64,000 bases of DNA from positions 310,001 to 374,000 of the forward strand of contig NZ_CCBB010000003.1 of the NCBI RefSeq assembly GCF_000613185.1, written 5' to 3'. This document shows positions 15,887 through 24,587 of the stretch, piece by piece (the first letter of the stretch is position 1; each line of letters begins with the position of its first letter). A model generated the notes under the pieces. That model was given only the letters and a program-made list of their open reading frames with translations. It searched no databases and was not told the DNA's origin. Position numbers and translations under genes: made by a program. The DNA comes from Mycolicibacterium cosmeticum (lineage in GTDB: Bacteria; Actinomycetota; Actinomycetes; Mycobacteriales; Mycobacteriaceae).

Positions 15887-16779
15887 TCGAACTGACCGGC
15901 CTGACCAAACGCTTCGGGCGCACCACCGCCGTCGACGACCTGACCTGCACCGTCGAATCCGGGGTGGTCACAGGGTTTCTCGGCCCGAACGGCGCGGGTA
16001 AGTCGACCACCATGCGGATGATCGTCGGGCTGGACCGGCCGACGGCGGGCACCGTGACCGTGCTCGGCAAGCGCTACCACGAACTCACCCATCCGCTGCG
16101 CACCGTCGGCGCGCTGCTGGATGCCCGGCAGGTGCACCCGAACCGGTCGGCCCGCGCGCACCTGCGCTGGATCGCGGCCAGTAACCGGATCCGCGCCGAC
16201 CGGGTGGACGAGGTGCTCGACACCGTCGGACTCACCGAGGCCGCCGACAAGCGGGCCGGGACGTTCTCGCTGGGCATGAGCCAGCGGTTGGGCATCGCGA
16301 CGGCGCTGCTGGGCGATCCGCAGGTGCTGCTGTTCGACGAGCCGGTCAACGGGCTGGACCCCGAGGGCATCCGGTGGGTGCGCACCTTGATGCGGACGCT
16401 GGCCGCCGAGGGGCGCACCGTGTTCGTGTCCAGCCACCTGCTCGCCGAGATGGCCAACACCGCGGACCGGTTGGTGGTGATCGGCCGCGGCCGCCTGGTC
16501 GCGGCCACCTCCATGGACGAATTCCTGGCGTCGTCGGCCGATGTTCTGGTCCGCAGTCCGCAGGCCGACCGGCTGACCGGGGTGTTGACCGCCGAGGGGC
16601 TGTCGGTGACCGGCGACGGCGCCGGGTTGCGGGTGGCCGCGGCGACCACCGAGCGGGTCGGTGACCTGGCCGCCCGGCACGGCATCACCTTGCACGAGCT
16701 GACGGCGGTGCGCACCTCGCTGGAGGAGGCGTACCTGAACCTGACCGATGACAGCACCGACTACCGGGCCGGCCGATGA
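15883..16779 (+). CDS. ABC transporter ATP-binding protein
   Basis: 298 residues from GTG 15883. Walker A GPNGAGKST at about residue 34-42, signature FSLGMSQRLG, Walker B VLLFDEPVNGLDPEG, and switch His in VFVSSHLL. The architecture, including the C-terminal extension after the ATPase core, matches DrrA/CcmA-like exporters that pair with a single small permease. It forms a unit with the next gene (ATGA overlap). The substrate is unknown. Confidence 0.92.
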
Positions 16780-17444
16780 CCATCACCAGCGAATACCTCA
16801 AACTCCGCAGCACCCCGTCGCCGCTGTGGTCGGCGCTGGCCGCCGTGGCGCTCAGCCTCGGCCTGGCCACCGCCATCCCGCGGCAGCCCGAACTCGGGGC
16901 CGCCATGTTCGGCGTGCCGGTGCTCATGGTGCTCTCGGCGCTGACCGTCACCGGCGAATACCGCACCGCGATGATCCGCACCACCTTCCTCGGCACCCCC
17001 AACCGGGTGCGCGTGCTGGCCGCCAAAGCGCTTGTCGCCGCGGCATTCTCCGCGGTGGTGAGTGCCGTGGCCACCCTCGGATCCTTCCTGCTGGCCACCG
17101 GCGCGCCGGGGTGGCCGACGGTGGGCGCGGTGACGCTGTACGCGGCGCTGGGGGCGGTGCTGGCCGTCGGGCTGGGCGCGGTGGTGCGGCACAGCGCCGC
17201 CGCCGTGGCGGTGCTGCTGCTGTTGCCGTTCGTGGTGGAGCCGCTGGTCGGGGTGAGCCCGCAGCTGGGTTCCCGCATCGGCCCGCTGCTGCCGTTCACC
17301 AACGCCAACGCGTTCACCGGTGTCACCTGGATCCAGAGTTTCACCATGTGGTGGGGGCCGGCGGGTTCGGCGCTGTACTTCGCCGCCGTCGCGGCGGCGG
17401 TGTTCGCCGTGGCCGCCGTGCTGGTGACTCGCCGGGATGCCTGA
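16776..17444 (+). CDS. ABC-2 type permease
   Basis: 222 residues starting MTITSEYLKLRSTPSPLW, a typical start for ABC-2 permeases of actinobacterial exporters. About six membrane helices are visible (for example AALGAVLAVGLGAVV and AAVAVLLLLPFVV). It is the membrane partner of the preceding ATPase, with which it overlaps by 4 bp. It could export a peptide, lipid or drug. The pair is absent from this position in M. tuberculosis. Confidence 0.88.
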   Translation: MTITSEYLKLRSTPSPLWSALAAVALSLGLATAIPRQPELGAAMFGVPVLMVLSALTVTGEYRTAMIRTTFLGTPNRVRVLAAKALVAAAFSAVVSAVATLGSFLLATGAPGWPTVGAVTLYAALGAVLAVGLGAVVRHSAAAVAVLLLLPFVVEPLVGVSPQLGSRIGPLLPFTNANAFTGVTWIQSFTMWWGPAGSALYFAAVAAAVFAVAAVLVTRRDA

Positions 17445-17469
17445 ACGGTGTCCGCTACCGTGGGGTCCT

Positions 17470-18963
17470 ATGCGGCTCAGATCACAGGCGGCCCTGTTCA
17501 CGGTCGTCGCGTCGGTGCTCGTCGGCTGCGGCCACCAGCAGCCCGCCCCGCCGGCACCGGCCACCCCGGAAACACCCGCATCGGAGTACGCGGGAACCCT
17601 CCGGGACCGGGTCACCGCCGACGCGATGATGGCCCACCTGACCAAGCTGCAGCAGATCGCCGACGCCAACGACGGCACCAGGGCGATGGGCACCCCCGGA
17701 TACCAGGCCAGTGTCGACTATGTCGCGAACACGCTGCGGGACAAGGGGTTCGATGTGCAGACCCCCGAGTTCGAGGTGCGCCTGCCGTTCGCCGAAGAAC
17801 CGGTGCTCACCGTGTCCGGCGCGCGGGTGCCTGCCAAGCCGCTGAACTACACCATCGGCACCCCCGACGGCGGGGTGCGCGGGCCGCTGGTCGCCGCGCG
17901 TGCCGACGACAGCCCGGGCTGCGCCGAATCCGACTACGACGGCCTGCCGGTCCGCGGTGCGGTGGTGCTGGTCGACCGCGGCACCTGTCCGTTCGGTGAC
18001 AAACAGGCCAACGCCGCCAAACGCGGGGCGGTGGCGCTGATTGTCGCCAACAACGTCGACGGTGACGAATTCGGTGGCACCCTCGGCGAAGACACCGACG
18101 TGCAGATCCCCGTCGTGAGTGTGACCAAGGCGGAGGGCGCCCGGCTGCGCGCCGCACCCGGACCGGTGACCCTGACCATGAAGGCCGGTGTCAACGTCGA
18201 CCGCACCCGCAATGTCATCGCGCAGACCAAGACCGGCTCCGCCGCAGACGTGGTGATGGTCGGTGCCCACCTGGACAGCGTTCCCGAAGGCCCGGGGATC
18301 AACGACAACGGCTCGGGGGTGGCCGCCGTGCTGGAAACAGCGCTGCAGATGGGTAGTTCACCCGATGTGCGCAATGCCGTGCGGTTCGGCTTCTGGGGTG
18401 CCGAGGAACTGGGCCTGCTCGGTTCCGACAACTATGTCTCCACGCTCGGGGTGGACCAGCTCAAAGACATTGCGCTGTATCTGAATTTCGACATGCTCGG
18501 GTCGCCCAACCCCGCCTACTTCACCTACGACGGTGACCAGTCGCTGCCACCGGCCAAGGACGGCAGCGTGCCCAGGGTGCCGGAGGGCTCGGCAGGCATC
18601 GAACGCACCCTGGTGGCCTACCTGGACGCGGCGGGAAAACCCGCCCGCGACACCTCATTCGACGGCCGCTCCGACTATGACGGCTTCACCAAGGCCGGGA
18701 TCCCGTCCGGCGGGCTGTTCTCCGGCGCGGACGAGGACATGACCGAGGAAGAGGCGCGACTCTGGGGCGGCAAGGCGAACCAGCCGTTCGACCCGAACTA
18801 TCACAAGGCCACCGACACGCTCGACCATGTCGACCGCACCTCGCTGGACATCCAGGGCAAGGGCGTCGCCTACACGGTCGGGCTGTACGCCCAGGATCAG
18901 CGGGGCCGCAACGGGGTTCCGGTCCGCGACGACCGCACCCGGCACCCCCTGTCCGGCTCATGA
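17470..18963 (+). CDS. lpqL: Lipoprotein aminopeptidase LpqL (M28 with PA domain)
   Basis: 497 residues (500 in M. tuberculosis). Lipobox LVGC with lipidated Cys20; a PA domain around residues 135-235; and an M28 zinc peptidase domain with all expected residues: H267 (GAHLDS), bridging D279 (NDNGSG), catalytic E312 and ligand E313 (WGAEELG), D341 (LNFDMLG), H445 (DPNYHKATD). It acts outside the membrane as a lipid-anchored aminopeptidase. ATG 17470 lies 25 bp after the permease stop; an earlier in-frame start would add 11 residues that are not signal-like. It overlaps the next gene by 4 bp. Confidence 0.94.
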   Translation: MRLRSQAALFTVVASVLVGCGHQQPAPPAPATPETPASEYAGTLRDRVTADAMMAHLTKLQQIADANDGTRAMGTPGYQASVDYVANTLRDKGFDVQTPEFEVRLPFAEEPVLTVSGARVPAKPLNYTIGTPDGGVRGPLVAARADDSPGCAESDYDGLPVRGAVVLVDRGTCPFGDKQANAAKRGAVALIVANNVDGDEFGGTLGEDTDVQIPVVSVTKAEGARLRAAPGPVTLTMKAGVNVDRTRNVIAQTKTGSAADVVMVGAHLDSVPEGPGINDNGSGVAAVLETALQMGSSPDVRNAVRFGFWGAEELGLLGSDNYVSTLGVDQLKDIALYLNFDMLGSPNPAYFTYDGDQSLPPAKDGSVPRVPEGSAGIERTLVAYLDAAGKPARDTSFDGRSDYDGFTKAGIPSGGLFSGADEDMTEEEARLWGGKANQPFDPNYHKATDTLDHVDRTSLDIQGKGVAYTVGLYAQDQRGRNGVPVRDDRTRHPLSGS

Positions 18964-20357
18964 GGCGGCTGCTCGCGGTCGCTTGCACCGCCGCGGCGCT
19001 GGCCGCCTGCTCGCCGGCCGCCACGCCCGCGCCGGTGACGGCCCGCGATCTCGCGGACCGGGTGACCGCCGACGCGATGTACACCCATCTGAACAAGCTC
19101 AACGAGATCGGAGGCCGCCAACCGGGCACACCGGGTTTCGACGCCGCCGTGGACTACGTAGCCGGTGTCTTGCGGGACAACGGTTTCGACGTCCAGACCC
19201 CGGAGTTCGAGTGGCTGGACGCCGGTGACCCCGGCGCACCCACGCTGGAGGTGGCCGGCAGGCGGTATCCCGTCGACCAGGGCTCGCCGCTGGTACCCAC
19301 CCCGGCGGGTGGGCTCACCGCGGTGAGCGTCCGGCCGGCCAAACCGGCGGGCTGCACGGCGGCCGACTACCGCGGTGGCCCTAGCGTCCGAGGGGCGTTG
19401 GTGATCGTCGACGCCCTCGGTTGCTCGGTCGTCGACAAACAGGACGCTGCGGTGGCCGCCGGTGCTGCCGGGCTGCTGGTGGTGGCCACCGACGGCGTGC
19501 CCGGCCTGTTCCCGCCGGGGTACTACCAGCAGCTCAAGGTTCCGGTCGCGATCATCGACCGCACCGCGGACGCCGCGCTGCGGCGCACCAACGCACCCGT
19601 GCGCCTGACCCTGGACGGCAAGGCCACGCTGGCGCGCTCGCGCAGCGTCATCGCCCAGACGCACACCGGCGACGCCGGCAAGGTGATCGCCGCCGGGGCG
19701 CAGCTGGACAGCGCCCCGAACAGTCCGGGGATGAACGACAACGGCACCGGCGTGGCGGCGCTGCTGGCCACCGCGACGGCGCTGGGCTCTCGGCCGGCCA
19801 TCGCCAACGCGGTCCGGTTCAGCTTCTGGGGATCCGAGAATCTCGGCGCGGCAAGCAAATACCTGGCCGGTCTGGACGCCGGGCAACGCGCCCAGATCGC
19901 GCTGTACCTGGACGCCGATACGCTCGGCTCGCCCAACGCCGGCTACTTCACCTTCGACGGCGACCAGTCCGGTCCGGCCAACCCCGACATTCCCGCGGTG
20001 CCCGACGGTTCGGCGGGCATCGAGCGCACGCTGGCCGGCTACCTGAATCTGGCCGGTGTCCGCCCGGCCGACATGCCGTTGGACCGGTTGACCGACTACG
20101 GCGCGTTCCTGACGGCCGGGATTCCCGCGGGCGGCGTCACCACCGGGGCGCAGCAGAAGAAGACAGCGGTGCAGGCCCGGCTGTGGGGCGGCAAGGCCGG
20201 TGTGCCGTTCGACCCCAACGCCGGCGGTCCCGGCGACGGCATCGGCAATGTGGACCGGCGCGCGCTGTCGATCACGGGACCGGCCATCGCGTTCGCCGTC
20301 GGCACCTACGCTCAATCCACCGACGGCCCCAACGGGGTGCCGCACCGCAAACCCTGA
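18960..20357 (+). CDS. LpqL paralogue, lipoprotein with degenerate M28 active site (probable pseudoenzyme)
   Basis: 465 residues, ATG 18960 overlapping the lpqL stop. Lipobox LAAC with Cys17, then PA and M28-like regions that align with LpqL along the whole length (shared DRVTADAM, DNGFDVQTPEFE, SAGIERTLAGYL). The metal site is damaged: LpqL H267 is Q248, the ligand Glu E313 is N294, and H445 is Gly in DPNAGGPGD. Bridging D260, E293 and D320 remain. Two-zinc catalysis is therefore unlikely; a peptide-binding, scaffold or regulatory role beside LpqL is inferred. The reading frame is intact, so this is not a decaying pseudogene. In M. tuberculosis lpqM, a different protein, follows lpqL. Confidence 0.88.
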   Translation: MRRLLAVACTAAALAACSPAATPAPVTARDLADRVTADAMYTHLNKLNEIGGRQPGTPGFDAAVDYVAGVLRDNGFDVQTPEFEWLDAGDPGAPTLEVAGRRYPVDQGSPLVPTPAGGLTAVSVRPAKPAGCTAADYRGGPSVRGALVIVDALGCSVVDKQDAAVAAGAAGLLVVATDGVPGLFPPGYYQQLKVPVAIIDRTADAALRRTNAPVRLTLDGKATLARSRSVIAQTHTGDAGKVIAAGAQLDSAPNSPGMNDNGTGVAALLATATALGSRPAIANAVRFSFWGSENLGAASKYLAGLDAGQRAQIALYLDADTLGSPNAGYFTFDGDQSGPANPDIPAVPDGSAGIERTLAGYLNLAGVRPADMPLDRLTDYGAFLTAGIPAGGVTTGAQQKKTAVQARLWGGKAGVPFDPNAGGPGDGIGNVDRRALSITGPAIAFAVGTYAQSTDGPNGVPHRKP

Positions 20358-20365
20358 GGAGGGTC

Positions 20366-20641
20366 GTGTACCTGCGCATCGACACCCGCGTCACCCCGCC
20401 GCACGTGCAGCTATGTGAGCCAGAGGATTTCACCGCGTTCAAGGTGGTGGTGGTGACGGCAAAACACTCCTGGGTGGATCCCGGTGATCTCACCGAATTG
20501 GCGGGCCGCGGCGGCGACGCGCAGTGGCAGCAGAACCTGGCCGCGATGATCGGTTACGCACGATCCAAGGGCTGGACCGACGACACCGGTCGCATCCGCG
20601 CGCATGTCGAGTTCGACGAAGTGACCGACGGCACAATCTGA
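20366..20641 (+). CDS. Conserved small protein of unknown function
   Basis: 91 residues from GTG 20366, with a GAGGAGG ribosome binding site 8 bp after the preceding stop. The protein is soluble, mixed alpha/beta, with VVVVTAKHSWVDPGDL and an acidic end (VEFDEVTDGTI). I do not recognise the family with certainty; similar short proteins occur in actinobacteria. It is co-oriented with and close to the lpqL pair, so it may be part of the same transcript. Confidence 0.7.
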   Translation: MYLRIDTRVTPPHVQLCEPEDFTAFKVVVVTAKHSWVDPGDLTELAGRGGDAQWQQNLAAMIGYARSKGWTDDTGRIRAHVEFDEVTDGTI

Positions 20642-20689
20642 TTCCGGCGCCGCGGTGAACCGCGGGACGTAGCGCCCCGTGGCAAGGGT

Positions 20690-21778
20690 ATGGGAATTAA
20701 TGTCGCCGAAGTGTCGAATCACAGCACCATCGCCGGAGTTCACGGCGTCCTTCCGCCGCACCGCTACACCCAGGACGAGGTCACCGAGACGCTGCTGGCC
20801 CTGCCCGGCTACCGGGAGCACGAGCCGGTGGTCCGGGCGCTGCACAAGAGTGCCAAGGTCCAGAGCAGGTATCTGGTCCGGCCGATCGAGGAGTATGCCC
20901 GGCTCACCGATTTCGGCGAGACCAACAACCTGTTCATCGAGCATGCAACGGATCTCGGGTGCGCCGCGCTGTCCGGCGCCCTGGACGAGGCGGGCCTGCG
21001 GCCCGAGGACGTCGACCTGATCATCACCACCACCGTCACCGGGGCGGTGGTCCCCTCCCTGGACGCCAGGATCGCCGGCCGGCTGGGCCTGCGCCCCGAT
21101 GTGCGGCGGCTGCCGATCTTCGGGCTGGGTTGCGTGGCCGGTGCCGCGGGCATCGCGCGGCTGCACGACTACCTGCGCGGCGCGCCGGACAAGGTGGCGG
21201 TGCTGGTGTCGGTGGAGCTGTGTTCGCTTACCAGCAAACACAACCCGTCGATGCCGACCCTGGTGGCCGGGGCCCTGTTCGGGGACGGCGCTTCCGCCGT
21301 GGTCGCCGTCGGTCGGGACCGCGCGGAGCGGCTCGACCCGACCGGACCCGATGTGCTGGACTCGACCAGCCACCTGTACCCGGACTCGTTGCACGCGATG
21401 GGCTGGGATATCGGCACCAAGGGTTTCGAGATCGTGCTCAGCGCCGAAGTGCCCGCCTTCGTCGGCCGTTACCTCGGTGACGATGTGACGGGTTTCCTTG
21501 CCGCCCATGACCTCACCGTGGACGACGTGAGCACCTGGGTGAGCCATCCGGGCGGCCCCAAGGTGATCGAGGCCATCATCGACACCCTCGGCCTGCCCTC
21601 GGACGCGCTCGACCTGACCTGGCAGTCACTGGCCGAGGTCGGCAATCTGTCGTCGTCATCGGTGCTGCACGTGCTGCGCGACACCATCCGCAAACGCCCG
21701 CCCGCCGGTACCCCCGGTGTCCTGATGGCCATGGGGCCGGGCTTCTGCTCCGAACTCGTCCTGCTGCGGTGGCGCTGA
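20690..21778 (+). CDS. Type III polyketide synthase
   Basis: 362 residues from ATG 20690. Thiolase-fold chalcone-synthase-like enzyme with a complete catalytic triad: C148 in [11 protein letters not shown]286 in WVSHPGGP, N319 in [10 protein letters not shown]. It condenses a fatty acyl starter with malonyl-type extenders. The downstream methyltransferase and flavoprotein give the same three-gene order as srsABC of Streptomyces griseus (phenolic lipids) and the mycobacterial polyketide quinone loci, so an alkylresorcinol or alkylpyrone product is inferred. The stop overlaps the next gene. Confidence 0.93.
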   Translation: MGINVAEVSNHSTIAGVHGVLPPHRYTQDEVTETLLALPGYREHEPVVRALHKSAKVQSRYLVRPIEEYARLTDFGETNNLFIEHATDLGCAALSGALDEAGLRPEDVDLIITTTVTGAVVPSLDARIAGRLGLRPDVRRLPIFGLGCVAGAAGIARLHDYLRGAPDKVAVLVSVELCSLTSKHNPSMPTLVAGALFGDGASAVVAVGRDRAERLDPTGPDVLDSTSHLYPDSLHAMGWDIGTKGFEIVLSAEVPAFVGRYLGDDVTGFLAAHDLTVDDVSTWVSHPGGPKVIEAIIDTLGLPSDALDLTWQSLAEVGNLSSSSVLHVLRDTIRKRPPAGTPGVLMAMGPGFCSELVLLRWR

Positions 21779-22278
21779 TCGCCATGCGAGGTTTTCTCAC
21801 GCTGATCCTGCTGGTGGCCGTCGAGCGGGTGGCCGAGCTGGTGGTGTCCAACCGCAACCTGGAGTGGAGCAAAGCCCACGGCGGCAAGGAGTTCGGTGCC
21901 GGGCACTACCCCGTGATGGTGGCCCTGCACACCGGGCTGCTGGTCGGTGCGGTCGCCGAGGCGCGGGCACGCAGACGCTGGGTGTGGCCGGCGTTCTGGG
22001 TGGTGGTGGTCGCCCAGGCGTTGCGCTGGTGGTGCATCACCACGCTGGGCAAACAGTGGAACACCAGGGTGGTGGTGGTGCCGGGTGCCGCGCGGGTGAC
22101 CGGCGGCCCGTACCGCGTCATCCCGCACCCGAACTATGTGGCGGTGGTGCTCGAAGGGGCGGCACTGCCGTTGGTCGGCGGCGCCTGGGTCACCGCGCTG
22201 ATCTTCTCGGCCGCCAATGCGGCGTTGCTGCGCACCAGGATCCGCGTCGAGAACGCGGCGTTGCAGAGCTTGTCGTGA
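21769..22278 (+). CDS. ICMT-like membrane methyltransferase (SrsB-like)
   Basis: 169 residues. Several membrane helices ([48 protein letters not shown]) and the C-terminal ICMT/PEMT signature [18 protein letters not shown], which binds S-adenosylmethionine. SrsB-type relatives O-methylate hydroxylated alkylresorcinols at the membrane. The start is either GTG 21769 (overlapping the PKS stop) or ATG 21784, which begins right before the first helix; the sequence does not settle it. Next gene overlaps by 4 bp. Confidence 0.88.
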   Translation: MALIAMRGFLTLILLVAVERVAELVVSNRNLEWSKAHGGKEFGAGHYPVMVALHTGLLVGAVAEARARRRWVWPAFWVVVVAQALRWWCITTLGKQWNTRVVVVPGAARVTGGPYRVIPHPNYVAVVLEGAALPLVGGAWVTALIFSAANAALLRTRIRVENAALQSLS

Positions 22279-23318
22279 TCGATCTGCTCGTTGCGGGCGG
22301 CGGGCCGGCCGGGCTGGCCACGGCGGTGCACGCCGCCCGGGCGGGTCTGGAGGTGGTGGTGGTCGAACACCGCCGCGGCCCGATCGACAAGGCGTGCGGG
22401 GAAGGCCTGATGCCGCATTCGCTGGCACACCTGCGGCGCATCGGGGTCGAGCCGCAGGGCGAACCGTTCTACGGCATCCGCTATCTGGACGGCAAGCGCA
22501 CCGCCGAGGCACGGTTCCGGCACGGCCCCGGCCGCGGCGTGCGCCGGACGGTGCTGCATGCCGGATTGGCCGACGCGGCGGCCGCGGCCGGGGTGCGGGT
22601 GGTGCACGGTGACGTCGGGACCGTCACCCAGGACGCCGAATCGGTCTCGGCGGCCGGCTTCCGCGCCCGCTACCTGGCCGCCGCCGACGGCCTGCATTCA
22701 CCGATCCGGCGGGCGATGGGATTGTCGGCGGGCGAGGCATCCAGGCGCAGGTGGGGAATCCGGCGGCACGTGCAGATCGCGCCGTGGTCGGATTGCGTCG
22801 AGGTGTACTGGGGACGGGGAGCCGAGGAGGGCAATACAGCACAAGCTGCGGAAGCCTATGTGACCCCGGTGAGCCCGGACTGCGTCGGCGTCGCCATCCT
22901 GAAGTCGACCCGTGGCGGATTCGACGAACACCTGCGCCAGTTCCCCGCCCTGGCGGACCGGATCGGCGGACTGCCGCACGGCCAGGACCGGGCGGCCGGA
23001 CCGCTGCGCCAACGGGTCCGGCACCGCACCGCCGGGCGGGTGCTGCTGGTCGGTGACGCCGCGGGGTACGTCGACGCGCTGACCGGCGAGGGGATGGGGC
23101 TGGCGTTCGGCGCGGCCGAACTCCTGGTCGACTGCCTGGTCACCGGCAGCACCGCCGACTACGACCGTCGATGGCGGGCGCTGACCCGGCGCTACCGGTT
23201 TCTGACGGCGGCCCTGTTGCAGGCCACCGCCATCGGGCCGATCCGCACCGGCGTCACCCCGGCCTCGGCGGCGCTGCCGGCGGTGTTCTCCCGGATCGTC
23301 AATGCACTGGCTCACTAG
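22275..23318 (+). CDS. FAD-dependent oxidoreductase/hydroxylase (SrsC-like, geranylgeranyl reductase superfamily)
   Basis: 347 residues from GTG 22275. N-terminal dinucleotide motif DLLVAGGGPAGLATAVHAARAG, RxG region KACGEGLMP, and the second FAD motif GRVLLVGDAAGYVDALTGEGM. This belongs to the aromatic hydroxylase / GGR flavoprotein group. In the three-gene context it is the probable ring hydroxylase that turns the alkylresorcinol into a (hydro)quinone. The 3' end overlaps the convergent uracil permease gene by 20 bp. Confidence 0.88.
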   Translation: MIDLLVAGGGPAGLATAVHAARAGLEVVVVEHRRGPIDKACGEGLMPHSLAHLRRIGVEPQGEPFYGIRYLDGKRTAEARFRHGPGRGVRRTVLHAGLADAAAAAGVRVVHGDVGTVTQDAESVSAAGFRARYLAAADGLHSPIRRAMGLSAGEASRRRWGIRRHVQIAPWSDCVEVYWGRGAEEGNTAQAAEAYVTPVSPDCVGVAILKSTRGGFDEHLRQFPALADRIGGLPHGQDRAAGPLRQRVRHRTAGRVLLVGDAAGYVDALTGEGMGLAFGAAELLVDCLVTGSTADYDRRWRALTRRYRFLTAALLQATAIGPIRTGVTPASAALPAVFSRIVNALAH

Positions 23319-24570
23319 ATTCGCGGCGGCTGGGCGCGCCCAGCAGTCGCATCCCGTGGTACACCACCAGCGCCGCGATGGCGCCCAGCGCGATGCCGGT
23401 GAACGTCAATGAGCCGATCTGCCAGGTGAAGTCGGCGATCCCGATGATCAGCGGGATGGCCGCGGTCATCTGGTTCACCGGCAGCGAGAAGTCCACGTGG
23501 TTGGTCAGCCAGATCCGGATACCCAGCACCCCGACCAGGCCGTAGAGCACGATCGTCGCGCCGCCCAGCACACCGGGCGGGATGGCCGAGATGGTGGCAC
23601 CGACCTTGGGGCACAACGACAATACGATCGCCACCGCGGCGGCCACCCAGTACGCGGCGGTCGAATAGATCCGCGTCGCCGCCATCACGCCGATGTTCTC
23701 GGCGTAGGTGGTGGTGGCCGATCCGCCGCCGGCACCGGCCAGCACGGTGGCCACCCCGTCGGCGGCCAGCGCGCGGCCCAGCACCGGATCCAGGTCCGTA
23801 CCGGTCATCTGGCCGACCGACTTGACGTGCCCGATGTTCTCGGCGACCAGCGCGATCACCGCGGGCAGGAACAGCGGCAGCACCGACACGTCGAACGAGG
23901 GCGTCTGGAACTGCGGTAGCCCGATCCAGGGCGCCGCCGCGATCGCCGCGGTGTCCACCTCGCCGAGCGCCAGCGCCAGCAGATAGCCGATCACCACCGC
24001 CAGGAAGATCGCCAGCCGCCCGACCAGCCCCTTGAAGAACGCAAGCGTGCCGACCAACAGCACCAGCGTGACGATGCCGACCAGTGGGCCCTTCTCGAAG
24101 TTGTTCTTGGCGGCCGGCGCCAGGTTGAAACCGATCAGCGCGACGATGGCACCGGTCACCACCGGCGGCAGGGACACGTCGATCCAGTGCGTGCCGACCA
24201 CGTGCACGACCACGCCGATCACGATGAGCAGCAGACCCACCGCCACCAAACCGCCCAGCGCGCTGCCGGTTCCATGGGCGGCGACGGCCGCGGTGACGGG
24301 CGCGATCACCGAGAAGCTGGAACCCAGATAGCTGGGCAGCCGGTTGCCGGTGATGAGCAGGAAGGCGATGGTGCCCACCCCGGAGAACAGCAGGGTGGTG
24401 GCGGGCGGGAAACCGGTCAGCACCGGCACCAGGAAGGTGGCACCGAACATCGCCACCACATGCTGGGCGCCGATGCCGATGGTCCGCGGCCAGCTCAGCC
24501 TCTCATCGGGGGCGACGACGAACTGACCGTCGTTGCGGGACTCGACGTACTTCCAACGCAGTGTGCTCAC
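23299..24570 (-). CDS. uraA: NCS2-family uracil permease
   Basis: 423 residues from GTG 24570, beginning STLRWKYVES. Twelve-plus hydrophobic segments. NCS2 features: AQHVVAMFGATFLVPVLTG in TM1 (the Gln-His is typical of uracil transporters), the VAENIGHVKSVGQMTG region with a substrate-binding glutamate, and AGAGGGSATTTYAENIGV in TM10. It imports uracil or a related base by proton symport. It is divergent from the SulP gene with only 17 bp between start codons. The symbol is by family resemblance. Confidence 0.87.
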   Translation of the reverse strand: MSTLRWKYVESRNDGQFVVAPDERLSWPRTIGIGAQHVVAMFGATFLVPVLTGFPPATTLLFSGVGTIAFLLITGNRLPSYLGSSFSVIAPVTAAVAAHGTGSALGGLVAVGLLLIVIGVVVHVVGTHWIDVSLPPVVTGAIVALIGFNLAPAAKNNFEKGPLVGIVTLVLLVGTLAFFKGLVGRLAIFLAVVIGYLLALALGEVDTAAIAAAPWIGLPQFQTPSFDVSVLPLFLPAVIALVAENIGHVKSVGQMTGTDLDPVLGRALAADGVATVLAGAGGGSATTTYAENIGVMAATRIYSTAAYWVAAAVAIVLSLCPKVGATISAIPPGVLGGATIVLYGLVGVLGIRIWLTNHVDFSLPVNQMTAAIPLIIGIADFTWQIGSLTFTGIALGAIAALVVYHGMRLLGAPSRRESSEPVH

Positions 24571-24582
24571 GTAGTTGACTAC
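24571..24582. promoter_or_regulatory. Inverted repeat in the 17-bp divergent uraA/sulP gap
   Basis: GTAGTTGACTAC: 5-bp perfect arms (GTAGT/ACTAC) around TG. It fills most of the gap between the two start codons. It could be an operator or part of overlapping promoters; with such short leaders, leaderless mRNAs are plausible. No regulator is adjacent. Confidence 0.35.
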
Positions 24583-24587
24583 ACACC

